64,000 nt of DNA from Cherax quadricarinatus (lineage: Eukaryota > Arthropoda > Malacostraca > Decapoda > Parastacidae), in assembly GCF_038502225.1 (NCBI RefSeq), contig NC_091298.1, positions 32,351,295-32,415,294 of the forward strand. The letters are read 5' to 3'. The notes under the pieces were generated by a model. That model did not search any database. It was not told where the DNA came from and saw only the letters and a list, made by a program, of their open reading frames with translations. A program made the position numbers and the translations under genes. Shown piece by piece: positions 24,444 to 49,668 of this stretch (positions are counted from its first letter, which is position 1; each line of letters opens with the position of its first letter).

Positions 24444-24509
24444 CCAAGCTATCAGTTGCATACATAAATCCCTGGCCCACATACTTTCAAATATTTTATT
24501 CCGCCCCTG

Positions 24510-26812
24510 ACTCCCACAATCATAGTATTGTGCAGAACACTGCCACTATCAAAGTGTTGTGTAGAACACTGTCACTACCACAGTATTATGTAGAACACTG
24601 TTACTACCACAGTGTTGTGTAGAACAATATCACTACCACAGTGTTGTGTAGAACACTGTTACTACCACAGTGTTGTGTAGAACAATATCACTACCACAGT
24701 GTTGTGTAGAACACTGTCACTACCACAGTGTTGTGTAGAACAATATCACTACCACAGTGTTATGTAGAACACTGTCACTACCACAGTGTCGTGTAGAACA
24801 TTGTCACTACCACAGTATTATGTAGAACACTGTTACTACCACAGTGTTGTGTAGAACAATATCACTACCACAGTGTTGTGTAGAACACTGTCACTACCAC
24901 AGTGTTGTGTAGAACAATATCACTACCACAGTGTTATGTAGAACACTGTCACTACCACAGTGTCGTGTAGAACATTGTCACTACCACAGTATTGTGTAGA
25001 ACACTGTCACGACCACAGTGATGTGTAGAACACTGTCACTACCACAGTGTTGTGTAGAACACTGTCACTGCCACAGTGTTGTGTAGAACACTGTCACTAC
25101 CACAGTGTTGTGTAGAACACTGTCACTACCGCAGTGTTGTGTAGAACACTGTCACGACCACAGTGATGTGTAGAACACTGTCACTACCACAGTGTTGTGT
25201 AGAACACTGTCAGTACCACAGTGTTGTGTAGAACACTGTCACTACTATAGTGTTGTGTAGAACACTGTCACTACCACAGTGTTGTGTAGAACACTGTCAC
25301 TACCACAGTGATGTGTAGAACACTGTTGTATAGAACAATGTCACTACCACAGTGTTGTGTAGAACACTGTCACTACCACAGTGTTGTGTAGAACACTGTC
25401 ACTACCACAGTGTTGTGTAGAACACTGTCACTACCACAGTGTTGTGTAGAACACTGTCACTACCACAGTGTTATGTAGAACACTGTTGTATAGAACAATG
25501 TCACTACCACAGTGCTGTGTAGAACACTGTTGTGTAGAACACTGTTGTGTAGAACAATGTCACTACCACAGTGTTGTGTAGAACACTGTCACTACCACAG
25601 TGTTGTGTAGAACACTGTCACTACCACAGTGTTGTGTAGAACACTGTTGTATAGAACAATGTCACTACCACAGTGCTGTGTAGAACACTGTTGTGTAGAA
25701 CACTGTTGTGTAGAACAATGTCACTACCACAGTGTTGTGTAGAACACTGTTATCTAGAACACTGTTGTGTAGAACACTGTTGTGTAGAACACTGTTGTGT
25801 AGAACAATGTCACTACCACAGTGTTGTGTAGAACACTGTTATGTAGAACACTGTTGTGTAGAACACTGTTGTGTAGAACAATGTCACTACCACAGTGTTA
25901 TGTAGAACACTGTCACTACCACTGTGTCATGTAGAACACTGTCACTACCACAGTGTTGTGTAGAACACTGTTGTGTAGAACAATGTCACTACCACAGTGT
26001 TATGTAGAACACTGTCACTACCACTGTGTTATGTAGAACACTGTCACTACCACAGTGTTATGTAGAACACTGTCACTACCACAGTGTTGTGTAGAACACT
26101 GTCACTACCACAGTGTTGTGTAGAACACTGTCACTACCACAGTGTTGTGTAGAACACTGTCACTACCACAGTGTTATGTATAACACTGTCACTACCACAG
26201 TGTTGTGTAGAACACTGTCACTACCACAGTGATGTGTAGAACACTGTCACTACCACAGTGTTGTGTAGAACACTGTCACTACCACAGTGTTGTGTAGAAC
26301 ACTGTCACTACCACAGTGTTGTGTAGAACACTGTCACTACTATAGTGTTGTGTAGAACACTGTCACTACCACAGTGTTGTGTAGAACACTGTCACTACCA
26401 CGATGTGTAGAACACTGTCACTACCACAGTGTTGTTTAGAACACTGTCACTACCACAGTATTGTGTAGAACACTGTCACTACCACAGTATTGTGTAGAAC
26501 ACTGTCACTACCACGATGTGTAGAACACTGTCACTACCACGATGTATAGAACACTGTCACTACTACAGTGTTGTGTAGAACACCGTCAATACCACAGTGT
26601 TTTGTAGAACACTGTCACTACCACAGTGATGTGTAAAACAGTCACTCCCACAGTGTTGTGTAGAACACTGTCAATACCACAGTGTTGTGTAGAACACTGT
26701 CACTCCCACAGTGATGTGTAAAACACTGTCACTCCCACAGTGTTGTGTAGAACACTGTCACTCCCACAGTGATGTGTTAAACATTGTCACTCCCACAGTG
26801 TTGTGTAGAACT
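24510..26812 (+). repeat. 29-bp minisatellite with hairpin-forming units
   Basis: About 2.3 kb of TGTTGTGTAGAACACTGTCA CTACCACAG units. Each unit contains AACACTGT-CACTACC-ACAGTGTT, a perfect 8-bp stem with a 7-nt loop. Many units are shortened to about 15 bp (ACTGTTGTGTAGAAC), lacking the loop half. The first 20 nt of the core phase differ at two positions from the 70-bp satellite half-unit 8 kb away. The array ends abruptly at the CR1 copy. Confidence 0.94.
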
Positions 26813-26849
26813 GTTTCAGTTCCAGAGAGAAGAGGTTGAAAACATCATC

Positions 26850-27140
26850 AAACAAACACGAAAGGACATGTCTAAGATGATAAAATTTCAGTCAATACGG
26901 AGCTACTCTAGGCGAAGAAATTGGTCAGTCAAATTTTTTTTCAAGACTGAAACAGTGCGGAACAGGATCCAGTAGCAGAAACCACGGCTAGAAGACACAG
27001 CAAATTACCAGAGGGTATACCTAGATGATGACAGAATGAGGACAGAACGACAGAAACCGAGAGAAAGGATACAAAGACGAAAGGGCAAGAGAGACAAGGC
27101 TAGGATCAGTAGGGGAGGAGATGCACACGCGACCACTCAC
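26850..27140 (+). pseudogene. CR1-like ORF1 remnant
   Basis: Broken ORF1 C-terminal half: RRRNWSVKFFFKTETVRNRIQ followed by a stop, then a frame with RTERQKPRERIQRRKGKRDK. It matches the order RPVKVTFKAES - NRILQ - RTQEERQKLRE in other copies. A proline/threonine/histidine-rich spacer follows (27120-27280) before the endonuclease. Confidence 0.68.
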
Positions 27141-27284
27141 AGTACCCTGCAACCAAACATGCTATCCCAAGACAAACCACACTCCACATTCACAGACCCT
27201 ACCCCACCCTACACAGTAGTTTCCCATACCACCCTGCCAGGACTCCCACTTCCCCCAACCCCCGCAACCTCCCAATATACAGTG

Positions 27285-29930
27285 TTGGAAAAGAGGCTGA
27301 AGGTATGGTTTATCAATGCATATCGGATAATAAATAAGTGTAAGGAGTGGCACGAAAGAATCACAGAGGCATCACCATACATCATGGCACTCATGGAAAC
27401 CAAGCTCACACTAATGTCATGAGATGTCTCTCCAACTGGATACCAAATCCCGAGGAAAGATAGAGGGAATAGAGGGGGTGGAGGAGTTGCACTGCTCATC
27501 AAAAACCAGTGGAGATTTGAGGAGTTGGAAGAAGGGGACAGAAGGGAAGCATGGGACTACATAGTAGGAACTCTTCAAACTGGGTTCCCAGGTGATGACT
27601 GCAGTGATGTATAACCCACCACAAAATAGCAGGAGGCCAAGACAAGAATATGATGAGAGCAACAGATCAATGGTTGATGCACTAGCTGAGGTGGCCACAA
27701 GGACCCACGTGGGCAGGGCAAAACTACTAATTGTGGGTGATTTTAATCACAAGGAAATTGAGTGGGAAAGCCTAGAGCCACACGGCGGATCAGAAACGTA
27801 GAGGGCTACGGTGAAGGAGGTGGTTATGGAAAACCTTATGCATCAACACATTAGGAATACTACCAGAGAGAGAGAAGAGAGACTGAACCAGTATGACTGG
27901 ATCTCACATTCACCGTGAGTAGTTCAAACATTAAGGCCATCACATATGAAAGGCCACTTGGAGCTACTGATCACATGGTCCTGAGCTTCGAATACATAGT
28001 AGAGTTACAAGTGGAGAGGGAAGCAGAAAGAATAGGACGGGAGAAGCCAAACTACAAAAAAAGGGACTACACAGGCATGAGGAATTTCCAGCATGAGGTT
28101 CAGTGGGTATGAGAACTGGTGGGAAAAATCAGTAAATGAAATTATTGAATACATGACAATGTAATGCAAGGAGGCAGAGGAGAGGTTCGTAACCAAGGGC
28201 AAAAGAAATAATGGGAAGACCAAAACGAGCCCTTGGTTCACCCAAAGGTGTAGAGGGGCTAAAACTAAGCATGCTAGAGAATGGAAAAGATACAGAAGAC
28301 TAAAAACCCAGGAAAATAAGGAGATTAGTCGAAGAGCCAGAAACGATAAGGAGGGAGGCCCAGCAACAGTATGAAAATGACATAACATCAAAAGTCAAGT
28401 CTGACTCGAAGCTGTTGTATTGCAACATAAGGAGGAAAACAGCAGTCAAGGTCCAAGTAATCATGCTGAGGAAGGAAGGAGGGGAGATCTCAAGAAACGT
28501 CCGAGAAGTATGTGAAGAGCTCAACTTGAGATTCATGGAAGTATTTTTAGTGCTAACTGAAAAGACTCCAGAGAGCCAGAATGGTAGGGTACACTAACAA
28601 CTGCTGGACACAATATACACAATCAAGGAGGTGAAGAGGCTGCTGAGTGAACTTGATTCCTCAAAGGATGTGGGACCGGACACATCTCCATGGGTTCTGA
28701 GAGAGGGAGCAGAGGCCCTGTGTGTGCCACTAACAGCAATCTTCAAAACATCTATCGAAACAGTGTGACTACCTGAGGTGTGGACGACAACAAATGTAGG
28801 CACAATTTTTAAGAAAAGAGACAGGCATGCAGCATTAAACTACTGACCAGTGTCACTGACATGTATAGTAAGCAAAGTTATGGAGAAGATTATCAGGAGA
28901 GTGGTGGAGCACCTAGCAAGGAATGAGATTATCAACAACAACCAGCACGGATTCAAGGAAAAGAAATCCTGGGTCATAAACCTACTGGAGATTTACGACA
29001 TGGTGAAGGAAGTAAGACAAGAGAGAGAGAGAGGGGTGGGTAGCTTGCATTTTCTTGGGCTGTAATAAGGCTTTCGACACAGTTCTACACAAGAAATTAA
29101 TGAAAAGTTGGAGGATTAGGCAGGTATAACAGGAAAGGCACTGCCAGTAATTACAGAATATCTCACAGATAGGCAACAACGAGTCACGATACGTGAAGAG
29201 GTGTCAGAGTGGGTGCTTGTGACGAGCGGAGCTCCACAAGGGTCAGTCATAGCACTGGTGCTGTTTCTGCTATATGTGAATGATATGACTGAAGGGATAG
29301 ATTCAGAAGTGTCCATGTTTGCAGACGATGTGAAGCTAATGAGAAGAAGTAAATCAGATGAGGATCAGGTAGGACTACAAAGGAATCTGGACAGTCTTCA
29401 AGCCTGGTCCAGAAACTGGCTCCTGGAGTTTACCCCACGAAATGCAAAGTCATGAAGACTGGGGAAAGGGAAAGATGATCGCATAAAGAGTACAGGCTAA
29501 GGGGCCAAACCTCATTCAAGGAAAAGGACCTTGGAATGAGTATAATACCGAGCACATCTCCCGAGTCGCACATCACCAAATATCTGCTGCAGCATATGGG
29601 CGCCTGGCAAACCTCTGAATAGCGTTTCGTCACTTCAGTAAGGAATCGTTCAAGACTCTGTACGTCAGGCCCATATTTTAATATGCAGCACCAGTTTGGA
29701 ACCTACACCTGGTCAAGCATATCAAGAAATTAGAGAAAGTGTAAAGGTTTGCGACAGGATTAGTCCCGGAGCTAAAAGATATGTCCTACGAGGAGAGGCT
29801 AAGGGAAATCGACCTGATGACACTGGAGGTCGGTAGGGATACGGGAGACATGATAACGACATAAAATACTGAGAGGAATTGACAAGGTGGATAGGGACGG
29901 GATACTTCAGAAGCAGGGAGAGAGAGGACC
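27285..29930 (+). pseudogene. CR1-like ORF2 (endonuclease-RT) remnant
   Basis: Endonuclease: [52 protein letters not shown] and GATDHMVLSFEYIVELQV (the DH motif). Reverse transcriptase: ISPWVLRE-like, LTCIVSKVMEKIIRR, NNNQHGF, SGAPQGSVIALVLFLLYVND and FADDVKLMRRSKSDEDQ with both aspartates, then the degraded thumb and the SYEERLREI/DRRVRGDMI region. More than ten frame changes or stops; not translatable. The GDFNHKEI-W block with a DH rather than SDH endonuclease motif is shared by all copies of this family. Confidence 0.82.
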
Positions 29931-29935
29931 TAGTA

Positions 29936-30144
<209 letters not shown>

Positions 30145-30507
30145 TGTCGTGCCGAATATGTAAAACTGGTCAATTAGCAAGAACTCATTTAAAATTAAGT
30201 CGTTTCTAAAATTTTCTCTTATACGTTTAAAGATATATTTTTTTCATTAATGTTAATGCAAAAATTTTTAATTTTGCACCAAAAGAGTCTTAGAAAACTT
30301 ACCTAACCTTATTATAACAAGAGCAATTTATTTTAGCCTAACCCAACTAAATATATTTTAGATTTGTTTACAATAATTTAATACTAAACAAACACAGTGA
30401 AATATATTTTTTTCGTTAGGTTCAGAATGATTTTGGCGAAATTATTGCATACACAAATTTTCACTTGTCATATATGGCAAGATGAACGTTGCTATTTAAG
30501 CCAAGAT
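30145..30507 (+). mobile_element. 13-bp-TIR element, copy c (right TIR lost)
   Basis: Begins GTCGTGCCGAATATG and is collinear with copies e and f to GCTATTTAAGCCAAGAT. There it is cut off about 25 bp short of the right TIR and replaced by TATATATGCAATAAGATCAC, the start of a foldback element. Confidence 0.72.
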
Positions 30508-30509
30508 AT

Positions 30510-31147
<638 letters not shown>

Positions 31148-31167
31148 TGAAATCACGAAACAAGAGA

Positions 31168-31320
31168 TTTTAAATCATTTACCAAACTGCGGCAGGCCAC
31201 GATTCGACTCCACGAACACTGCCTCAGAGGTAAGGTAACACGTATGTTGTGTTGTCTCTTAGAGGCGGGACAATGTTCGTGGGGTCGAATCCTGGCCTGC
31301 CGCAGTTTGGTAAATGATAA
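31168..31320. repeat. Small foldback with tRNA-like B box
   Basis: Inverted repeat: 31171-31224 (AATCATTTACCAAACTGCGG...) pairs with 31262-31318 (...CCGCAGTTTGGTAAATGAT) around a ~37-nt loop. The right arm carries GGGGTCGAATCC, matching the pol III B box; no clear A box. It may be two inverted fragments of a tRNA-derived SINE. Confidence 0.6.
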
Positions 31321-31329
31321 ATATATATA

Positions 31330-35640
<4,311 letters not shown>

Positions 35641-35651
35641 ATATATATATA

Positions 35652-37405
<1,754 letters not shown>

Positions 37406-37409
37406 ATAT

Positions 37410-37481
<72 letters not shown>
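37406..37481. repeat. (TA)n microsatellite
   Basis: TA array, with a TACATACATA start, after foldback 2. Confidence 0.95.
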
Positions 37482-37874
<393 letters not shown>

Positions 37875-38058
37875 ATACGTAGTAAAGTTTAGATTTTGGA
37901 ACAGGTTATCAAACTGTGTTCTAATAACAATCTATTCGTCTAACAACACACTTGTCAATTAATATGAATAAGCTGAACTGCGAAAGGTAGTTTTAGTCAA
38001 GTGTCTGGCAAATATTTTTATTTTCTTCTGATCTACTGATTAGGTTACTTTTACCAGT
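37875..38058. other. Unique AT-rich DNA
   Basis: No gene or recognised repeat. Confidence 0.4.
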
Positions 38059-39178
<1,120 letters not shown>

Positions 39179-39405
39179 TAAATTCTTTACTTACAAAGCT
39201 GGCGACGAAGAGTGTGTGCTCCCACCGGAGTGGTGTATATGACTAACTCAACTGCAAAAAGAATGTCGCTCCCCACTCCTGTCCCCCCTTTCTTGCTACG
39301 CTCAGGTAAAGGTGCTACTTTGCAAATTATATGTACGTTTTCTTCACTGTATTCATGGGTAGATGAGTTAGACACATGTGCATTCCTAGGTATCTTCATT
39401 GATTA
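39179..39405 (+). mobile_element. Possible Ty3/Gypsy-type leader and gag start remnant
   Basis: TTACAAAGCTGGCGACGAAG resembles the TGGCGACGAGGA primer-binding junction common in animal Ty3/Gypsy elements. A frame follows with MTNSTAKRMSLPTPVPPFLL, similar in style to the PVPPFL region near the start of Gypsy gag proteins. It decays quickly after LLRSGK. No pol is present. Weak evidence; a chance match is possible. Confidence 0.3.
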
Positions 39406-39550
39406 AATGTTCTGCCTGTGATGCAGGTATTATTATTCGCATGACGGATGACCTGCGATCCTGGAGACAGTGGAGCATATATAACACGCCCAACTTACAC
39501 TGGTACGCCCAGTTCACGTGTGACCTCTACTCCGAACTACTACAGTCACG

Positions 39551-39745
39551 CAGAGATCGGCAACCTACGGCCCGCGGGCCGGATCCAGCCAACGGAGCCA
39601 TAGCTCAAATGATGTTAAATATATGTCAAAGTTTAGTATGTATTTTTATTGTCTCTATTTATTAACTATGGCGATAGGTGTGGCAAGCCATCTGCTCTCA
39701 GACGTGGGCTCTGGCACCTAGGTAGAACAAGGTTACCGACCCCTG
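39551..39745. mobile_element. Short non-autonomous hAT element
   Basis: 195 bp from CAGAGATCGGCAACCTACGG to AAGGTTACCGACCCCTG, i.e. imperfect hAT-type inverted ends (C-A-G-x-G-x-T-C-G-G-x-A-A-C-C-T). Flanked by an approximate 8-bp duplication, TACAGTCA (39541-39548) and TACAGTAA (39746-39753). Includes the GC-rich GGCCCGCGGGCCGG block often found next to such ends. Non-coding. Confidence 0.72.
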
Positions 39746-39753
39746 TACAGTAA

Positions 39754-41647
<1,894 letters not shown>

Positions 41648-41701
41648 ACAGACAGACACACACACACACACACACTCACACTCACACTCACACTCACACA
41701 T

Positions 41702-41769
<68 letters not shown>

Positions 41770-41799
41770 CTGCAACCACAATTAGGTGAGTACACACAC
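41648..41799. repeat. (CA)n compound microsatellite with embedded LINE tail
   Basis: CA array with CACTCA steps, then at about 41768 a second CR1 tail piece (TGCAACCACAATTAGGTGAG TACA) and a short (CA)n. The tail piece seems to be a minimal 3' fragment of another CR1 insertion. Confidence 0.9.
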
Positions 41800-42190
41800 A
41801 CAAGACTAGTCCCGGAGCTGAGGGGTATGTCCTACGAGGAGAGGTTAAGGGAAATCGACCTAACAACACTGGAAGACAGGAGAGATAGGTGTGATATGAT
41901 AACGACATATAAAATACTGAGAGGAATCGACAAGTTGGACAGAGATAGGATGTTCCAGAGATGGGACACAATTGGAAGTTGAAGACTCAGATGAATCACA
42001 GGGATGTTAGGAAGTATTTCTTCAGTCTCAGAGTTGTCAGGAAGTGGAATAGCCAGGGAAGTGATGTAGTGGAGGCATGATAAAGGTATGATAAAGCTCA
42101 TGGAGCATGAAGAGTGACCTAGTATCGACCAGTGAAAAGGCGGGGCCAGGAGCTGTGACTCGACCTCTGCAACCACAACTAGGTGAGTAC
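41800..42190 (+). mobile_element. CR1-like LINE, short 3' fragment
   Basis: Begins at (CA)n with ACTAGTCCCGGAGCTGAGGG, encoding RLVPELRGMSYEERLREIDL, and ends with the standard tail CAACCACAACTAGGTGAGTA then (CA)n. About 390 bp, with small internal deletions (e.g. GGCATGATAAAGGTATGATA). Confidence 0.85.
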
Positions 42191-42214
42191 GCGCGCACAC
42201 ACACACACACACCC

Positions 42215-42305
<91 letters not shown>
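42191..42305. repeat. (CA)n then (TA)n compound microsatellite
   Basis: CR1 tail CA repeat passing through CCCATATATA into about 85 bp of TA. Confidence 0.95.
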
Positions 42306-42308
<3 letters not shown>

Positions 42309-42432
42309 TCCAACAGCACGTCAAGTCATGAAAACCATACGTCTCCACTCGCTCCTATCTAACACGCCCAAGCACATTTACTGGAAGTCGAAGTCCCTCG
42401 CACACAAAACCTTCTTTATCCCGTCCTATTTC
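42306..42432 (-). mobile_element. RTE-like LINE, small 3' fragment
   Basis: About 125 bp of the RTE 3' coding end on the minus strand; plus strand reads CTCCACTCGCTCCTATCTAA and CTTTATCCCGTCC, matching 12.04-12.13 kb. It is bounded by (TA)n on one side and a SINE on the other. Confidence 0.72.
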
Positions 42433-42439
42433 TTCCTAA

Positions 42440-42732
42440 CAGAGGCGTGGGTTAGTCTAGACGGCAAAGCGTCGGTCTTGTCAATTCACGGACTGCGGTT
42501 CGAGCCCATTATTCACCCTTCTGTTTATTCATTGACAGTTATTTATTACAACTTAATCTGAGTTCATAGACGATGTGGACATGACGGGGGGTAAGAGCAG
42601 ATTTACTGCTAAAATTCCTGGGCCAAGGGTAGCAGTTCAACTGGGTTACAGTTGGTGCCTCTGATGCATTGTTATGCAGAAGTAAATATTAGTTCCGACT
42701 CCTGCCTATTAGAGGATCGGGTTAGTCTAGGC
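42440..42732 (+). mobile_element. tRNA-derived SINE, unit and next head
   Basis: Head with A box TTAGTCTAGACGG and B box GGTTCGAGCCC (about 42450-42510), body to 42715, then the start of another head (GGATCGGGTTAGTCTAGGC) that is cut by the hAT insertion. The interrupted head resumes at 45164. Confidence 0.7.
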
Positions 42733-43389
42733 CAGCATTTCTGAACCTTGTTACCCTTGCAAAACCCTTGAAATAATTTTCATGACTCTGGGAACCCTTA
42801 CATAAAAATTATTACATATCATTATAAAAATCTTTCTTTCTCTATTATAAACTTAAAGTCCATAATGAAAATTTAATATATATTTTTTTCTGATTACTGG
42901 TTTAAGCAAAAAATAACTTATGTTTTTCTCAAGTTTATTGACAATGCAACAAAATATAAATGAAATCAAATTACCTGTTCTAGAGACTTCATGCGGAGTT
43001 TTTCATTCACATACACAAAATAAATTAACCATATCTGTAAGCAAAAAAAAAAAAAAATAAACACAAATATCTATATCATATACAACACTTACAAGCAGAA
43101 CGAAAACAGATATCTACTGTAATAACTTAATCGTATATTGACAAATTTGAAACGCCATAAAATAAATCAAGGCGAGATATCATATGAACAAATATACGGC
43201 TCAAGGAAATGTTATTTTTGAATCCAATTTAGATAATGAAATTTGCTTTTCTAATGTGAAACCTGTGGTTGTCTTTTGGTACAGAAATACTTAATCCGGG
43301 GTCGAACTTTAGATAAACAAACACGGATAAACACACATGGATTTCATCTTCATCTGAAAGGAGACGATTACTGTTTTTGCTCTTGATAC

Positions 43390-44545
43390 TTGTTAAATAA
43401 GAAAAAGTTTGCTGTAAGAGGTTGAAAACTGCAGCAATATATTTATTGCTTTCCAGTGAATGACTGGATACTCACCTTTCACAAAAATCCTGAACTTGTC
43501 CGGGAATAGGTCAGTAAATCCCGTCTTAAGTGTACCATCAGACTGCAGCTCACAAAGTTCTTCCTCTTCTCTTAAAGCCAAGTTTTCAGGATGAGCAGAA
43601 GAATCAGATTATGGATCTTCCACCCAGTCACACACTTGTCTTGAAAGGGAGGGAAAATAATGTTTGCTTTTCATTCACAGTTCATCCAGGTGGGTGTCAG
43701 TAAGACTTGATATTTGTTGATATCCTCCTTCACTTTGAAGTTCAAGTAGTAGTTGAAGCATCTCAAGATTTCCTTTTGCAACATGGTTTTTCCAAAGAAT
43801 CAGTCCTCTTTTAAATCCATGAATCTTGTCACATGAAGTCAATATATTTTCTCCAGGGCCTTGTAGTGACTTGTTCAGCTGGTTCATGTGATGAAATATG
43901 TCTGCTAATAAAGGTTGCTTCTGCAAAAAGTTTTCATTTTCAAAGCACCTGGCAAAATCTTGCTTACTGTTTACCTGAAAGTATTTCTCGAAATTCGTCT
44001 TTTAGCTCAAACACCCAATTAGAACTCTTCCTCTACTCAGCCACTTAATTTCTATATGTAGCAAGATATTTATGTTCCCTTTATGCAGGTTTTCACACAG
44101 CTTTTTAAACATTCTGGAGTGAACTGGTCTTTGTTTAATAAAGTTGAACATTTCTGTAGCATCGTCAATTCATCTCAAAGAGATTTTGAAATCAGCTCCT
44201 CTCTGTGAAGAAAGCAATGTGTTGAGACAACATCAGCACTTTCTTGTTTTACAAGAGAAACCAAACTTCTAATGGAGCCAACCATTGGTGTAGCCATCAG
44301 TACAGATGCCAACACTGCTTTTCAAGGAGAGACATCTAGTTTCCAGATATGAAGACAAAATATTGAAAATATCTATTCCTTTGCTTGTTTCAGGCAGTTC
44401 TTTGCAACAGAATAAGTTTTCTTGAGTTTCACCTACAACATGACATTTATTGGCAAAATCTGTTGACTCATCAGCCTGGATAGAAAAGCTGCTAGTTTCC
44501 GTTCATCACACAAAACCTCTTCAGCGAAATGTGACATATCATCAA
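43390..44545 (-). pseudogene. hAT transposase (ZBED5/SCAND3-type) remnant
   Basis: Minus-strand pieces, in order: an ADESTDFANKCH-like catalytic-core start, SVGICTDGYTNG with family pattern GICTDGAPAM-G, a VSLVKQESADVVSTHCFLHRE region, then KQPLLADIFHHMNQLNKSLQ, GENILTSCDKIHGFKRGL, ILWKNHVAKGNLEMLQLLLE, and LREEEELCELQSDGTLKTGF with EYPVIHWKAINILLQFSTSY near the dimerisation region. This is the order in hAT transposases related to ZBED5, FAM200 and SCAND3. Multiple stops and frameshifts, and the N-terminal BED-finger region is displaced or lost beyond the SINE insertion. No activity expected. Confidence 0.78.
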
Positions 44546-44547
44546 TA

Positions 44548-44655
44548 TAAACCATACCACGGGCGGGGATAGAACCCGTGATCAGAGAGTCACATGGTAT
44601 GGTTTCTTTGCAATCGTGTCATTATGATTTCGTGAGTCATCATTGATACGTCGAC
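44548..44655 (-). mobile_element. Second SINE type, nested in hAT
   Basis: Minus strand carries GATCACGGGTTCTATCCCCG, a T-arm/B-box-like block, flanked by ACCATACCA and TGGTATGGT, which would pair like an acceptor stem. Plus-strand tail TTTCTTTGCAATCGTGTCAT recurs loosely at 21.6 kb. It interrupts the hAT transposase. Exact ends uncertain. Confidence 0.6.
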
Positions 44656-45163
44656 TTATTGTACTGTTTGAAAGTAGAACAGTTTCAATTTTTAAAATTC
44701 AAATAGCATCCCTAAATGATGAGTATATTGTACTAAATAACGTTGGTGAATAAGGGAGTGTAGGTGTACTCCAGGAAGCACAGACACGACTGACAGAGAT
44801 CGTGCATGTGTCCTGTACTTGAGTGAGTCACTTGATGATACATGAGTCCGTCACGTACAGCCCCTGTCGGCTGACCACTAAAGGTGATTTCACAGTTGTG
44901 CTGTATGGACGTCGCTAAATATATTCCCTGTGATTATTATACTTTTAAATGATATAATAGGTTGAAGTCTTAATTATAATAGACAAGAATTTTCCAAGAA
45001 TATGCCGTATACGTATAGTAAAATTACAAATATAAAATTAAACACAAAAATGACTCAAAAATGCATTTATATATGAGTAGCCCATTCATCACTATTTCCT
45101 TCAGAACACCTAGCGATCTCTGGCGGAACCCTAGGGTTCCGGCAACCCCGGATGAGAACGCTG

Positions 45164-45211
45164 GTCTAGACAGTAGAGTGTCGGACTGTCAACTGACAAT
45201 ATATAGCCTGG

Positions 45212-45215
<4 letters not shown>
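45164..45215 (+). mobile_element. Continuation of SINE interrupted by hAT
   Basis: GTCTAGACAGTAGAGTGTCG continues the tRNA-like head broken at 42732; it is cut short by (TA)n. Confidence 0.65.

Positions 45216-45269
<54 letters not shown>
45216..45269. repeat. (TA)n microsatellite
   Basis: About 52 bp of TA. Confidence 0.95.
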
Positions 45270-45270
<1 letters not shown>

Positions 45271-45436
45271 ACACTGATCTATGGCTGAAGGAGACTCGAA
45301 CCTACGAACCTTGGAACAACGTACGCAGTGCCTTACCATTCTCACCACACTGGACAATACCTTGGCGTCCTGCTTGAGCTAGACGTTTGATACAAGGCAG
45401 CCACCTTACAGCTTTTCATCTCATCCCCTGCATGCA
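45270..45436 (-). mobile_element. Third SINE type, tRNA-like
   Basis: Minus strand contains AATGGTAAGGCACTGCGTAC (A-box region) and GTAGGTTCGAGTCTCCTTCA (B box GGTTCGAGTCT) with tRNA-like spacing of about 30 nt. The remainder (45350-45436) would be its 5' flank or body. Confidence 0.55.
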
Positions 45437-45448
45437 TCAGCCTTACTG

Positions 45449-49285
<3,837 letters not shown>

Positions 49286-49633
49286 ACCCACATGTTCACA
49301 TCCACACATTCCCAAACATACAGACCCACACACACTCTCTCCCCCCTGCACCCTCTCCCCACCTCCCTCCCTGCCTCCCTCTTCTGATCCTTCCCTCTCT
49401 CTCGCCCTCCCCTTTCTCCCCCCTCCTCTCCCTCTCCCATTCTCTCTCCCCTCTTGCTTCTCCCTCCTCCTCTCTCTCCCCATATTCCCTCTTCTTTCCC
49501 CCTCTCACCTCCAATTTTGCCACTGTCTAGAGCTTCCTCCTCTCCCTTCTTCTGTCCCCCCACAAACACTCAGACGAACACATCACAAAATAACCACGTA
49601 GAAATACCAAAGTTTTTTCATTCTGTGCCAACC

Positions 49634-49668
<35 letters not shown>

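Larger units (their letters stand above)
42733..45163 (-). mobile_element. hAT-type DNA transposon, inserted in SINE
   Basis: 2431 bp. Left end CAGCATTTCTGAACCTTG, right end GGATGAGAACGCTG, which is an imperfect inverse (CAGCGTTCTCATCC). Flanking 8-bp target duplication GTCTAGGC (42725-42732) / GTCTAGAC (45164-45171), as expected for hAT. The remains of its transposase are on the minus strand, and a smaller SINE has inserted into it near 44.55 kb. Confidence 0.82.

Noticed and set aside
23118..24510. Pro/His/Thr-rich and Gly/Val-rich ORFs of up to 454 codons
   Set aside because: Products of the G-rich tandem array in different frames; no domain or start context.
14910..26812. CRISPR-like regular repeats
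   Set aside because: No unique spacers between repeats; eukaryotic satellites with directly adjoining units.
44548..44655. Functional tRNA gene
   Set aside because: T-arm-like block and pairing ends exist, but the D-arm and anticodon arm are missing; better read as a SINE.
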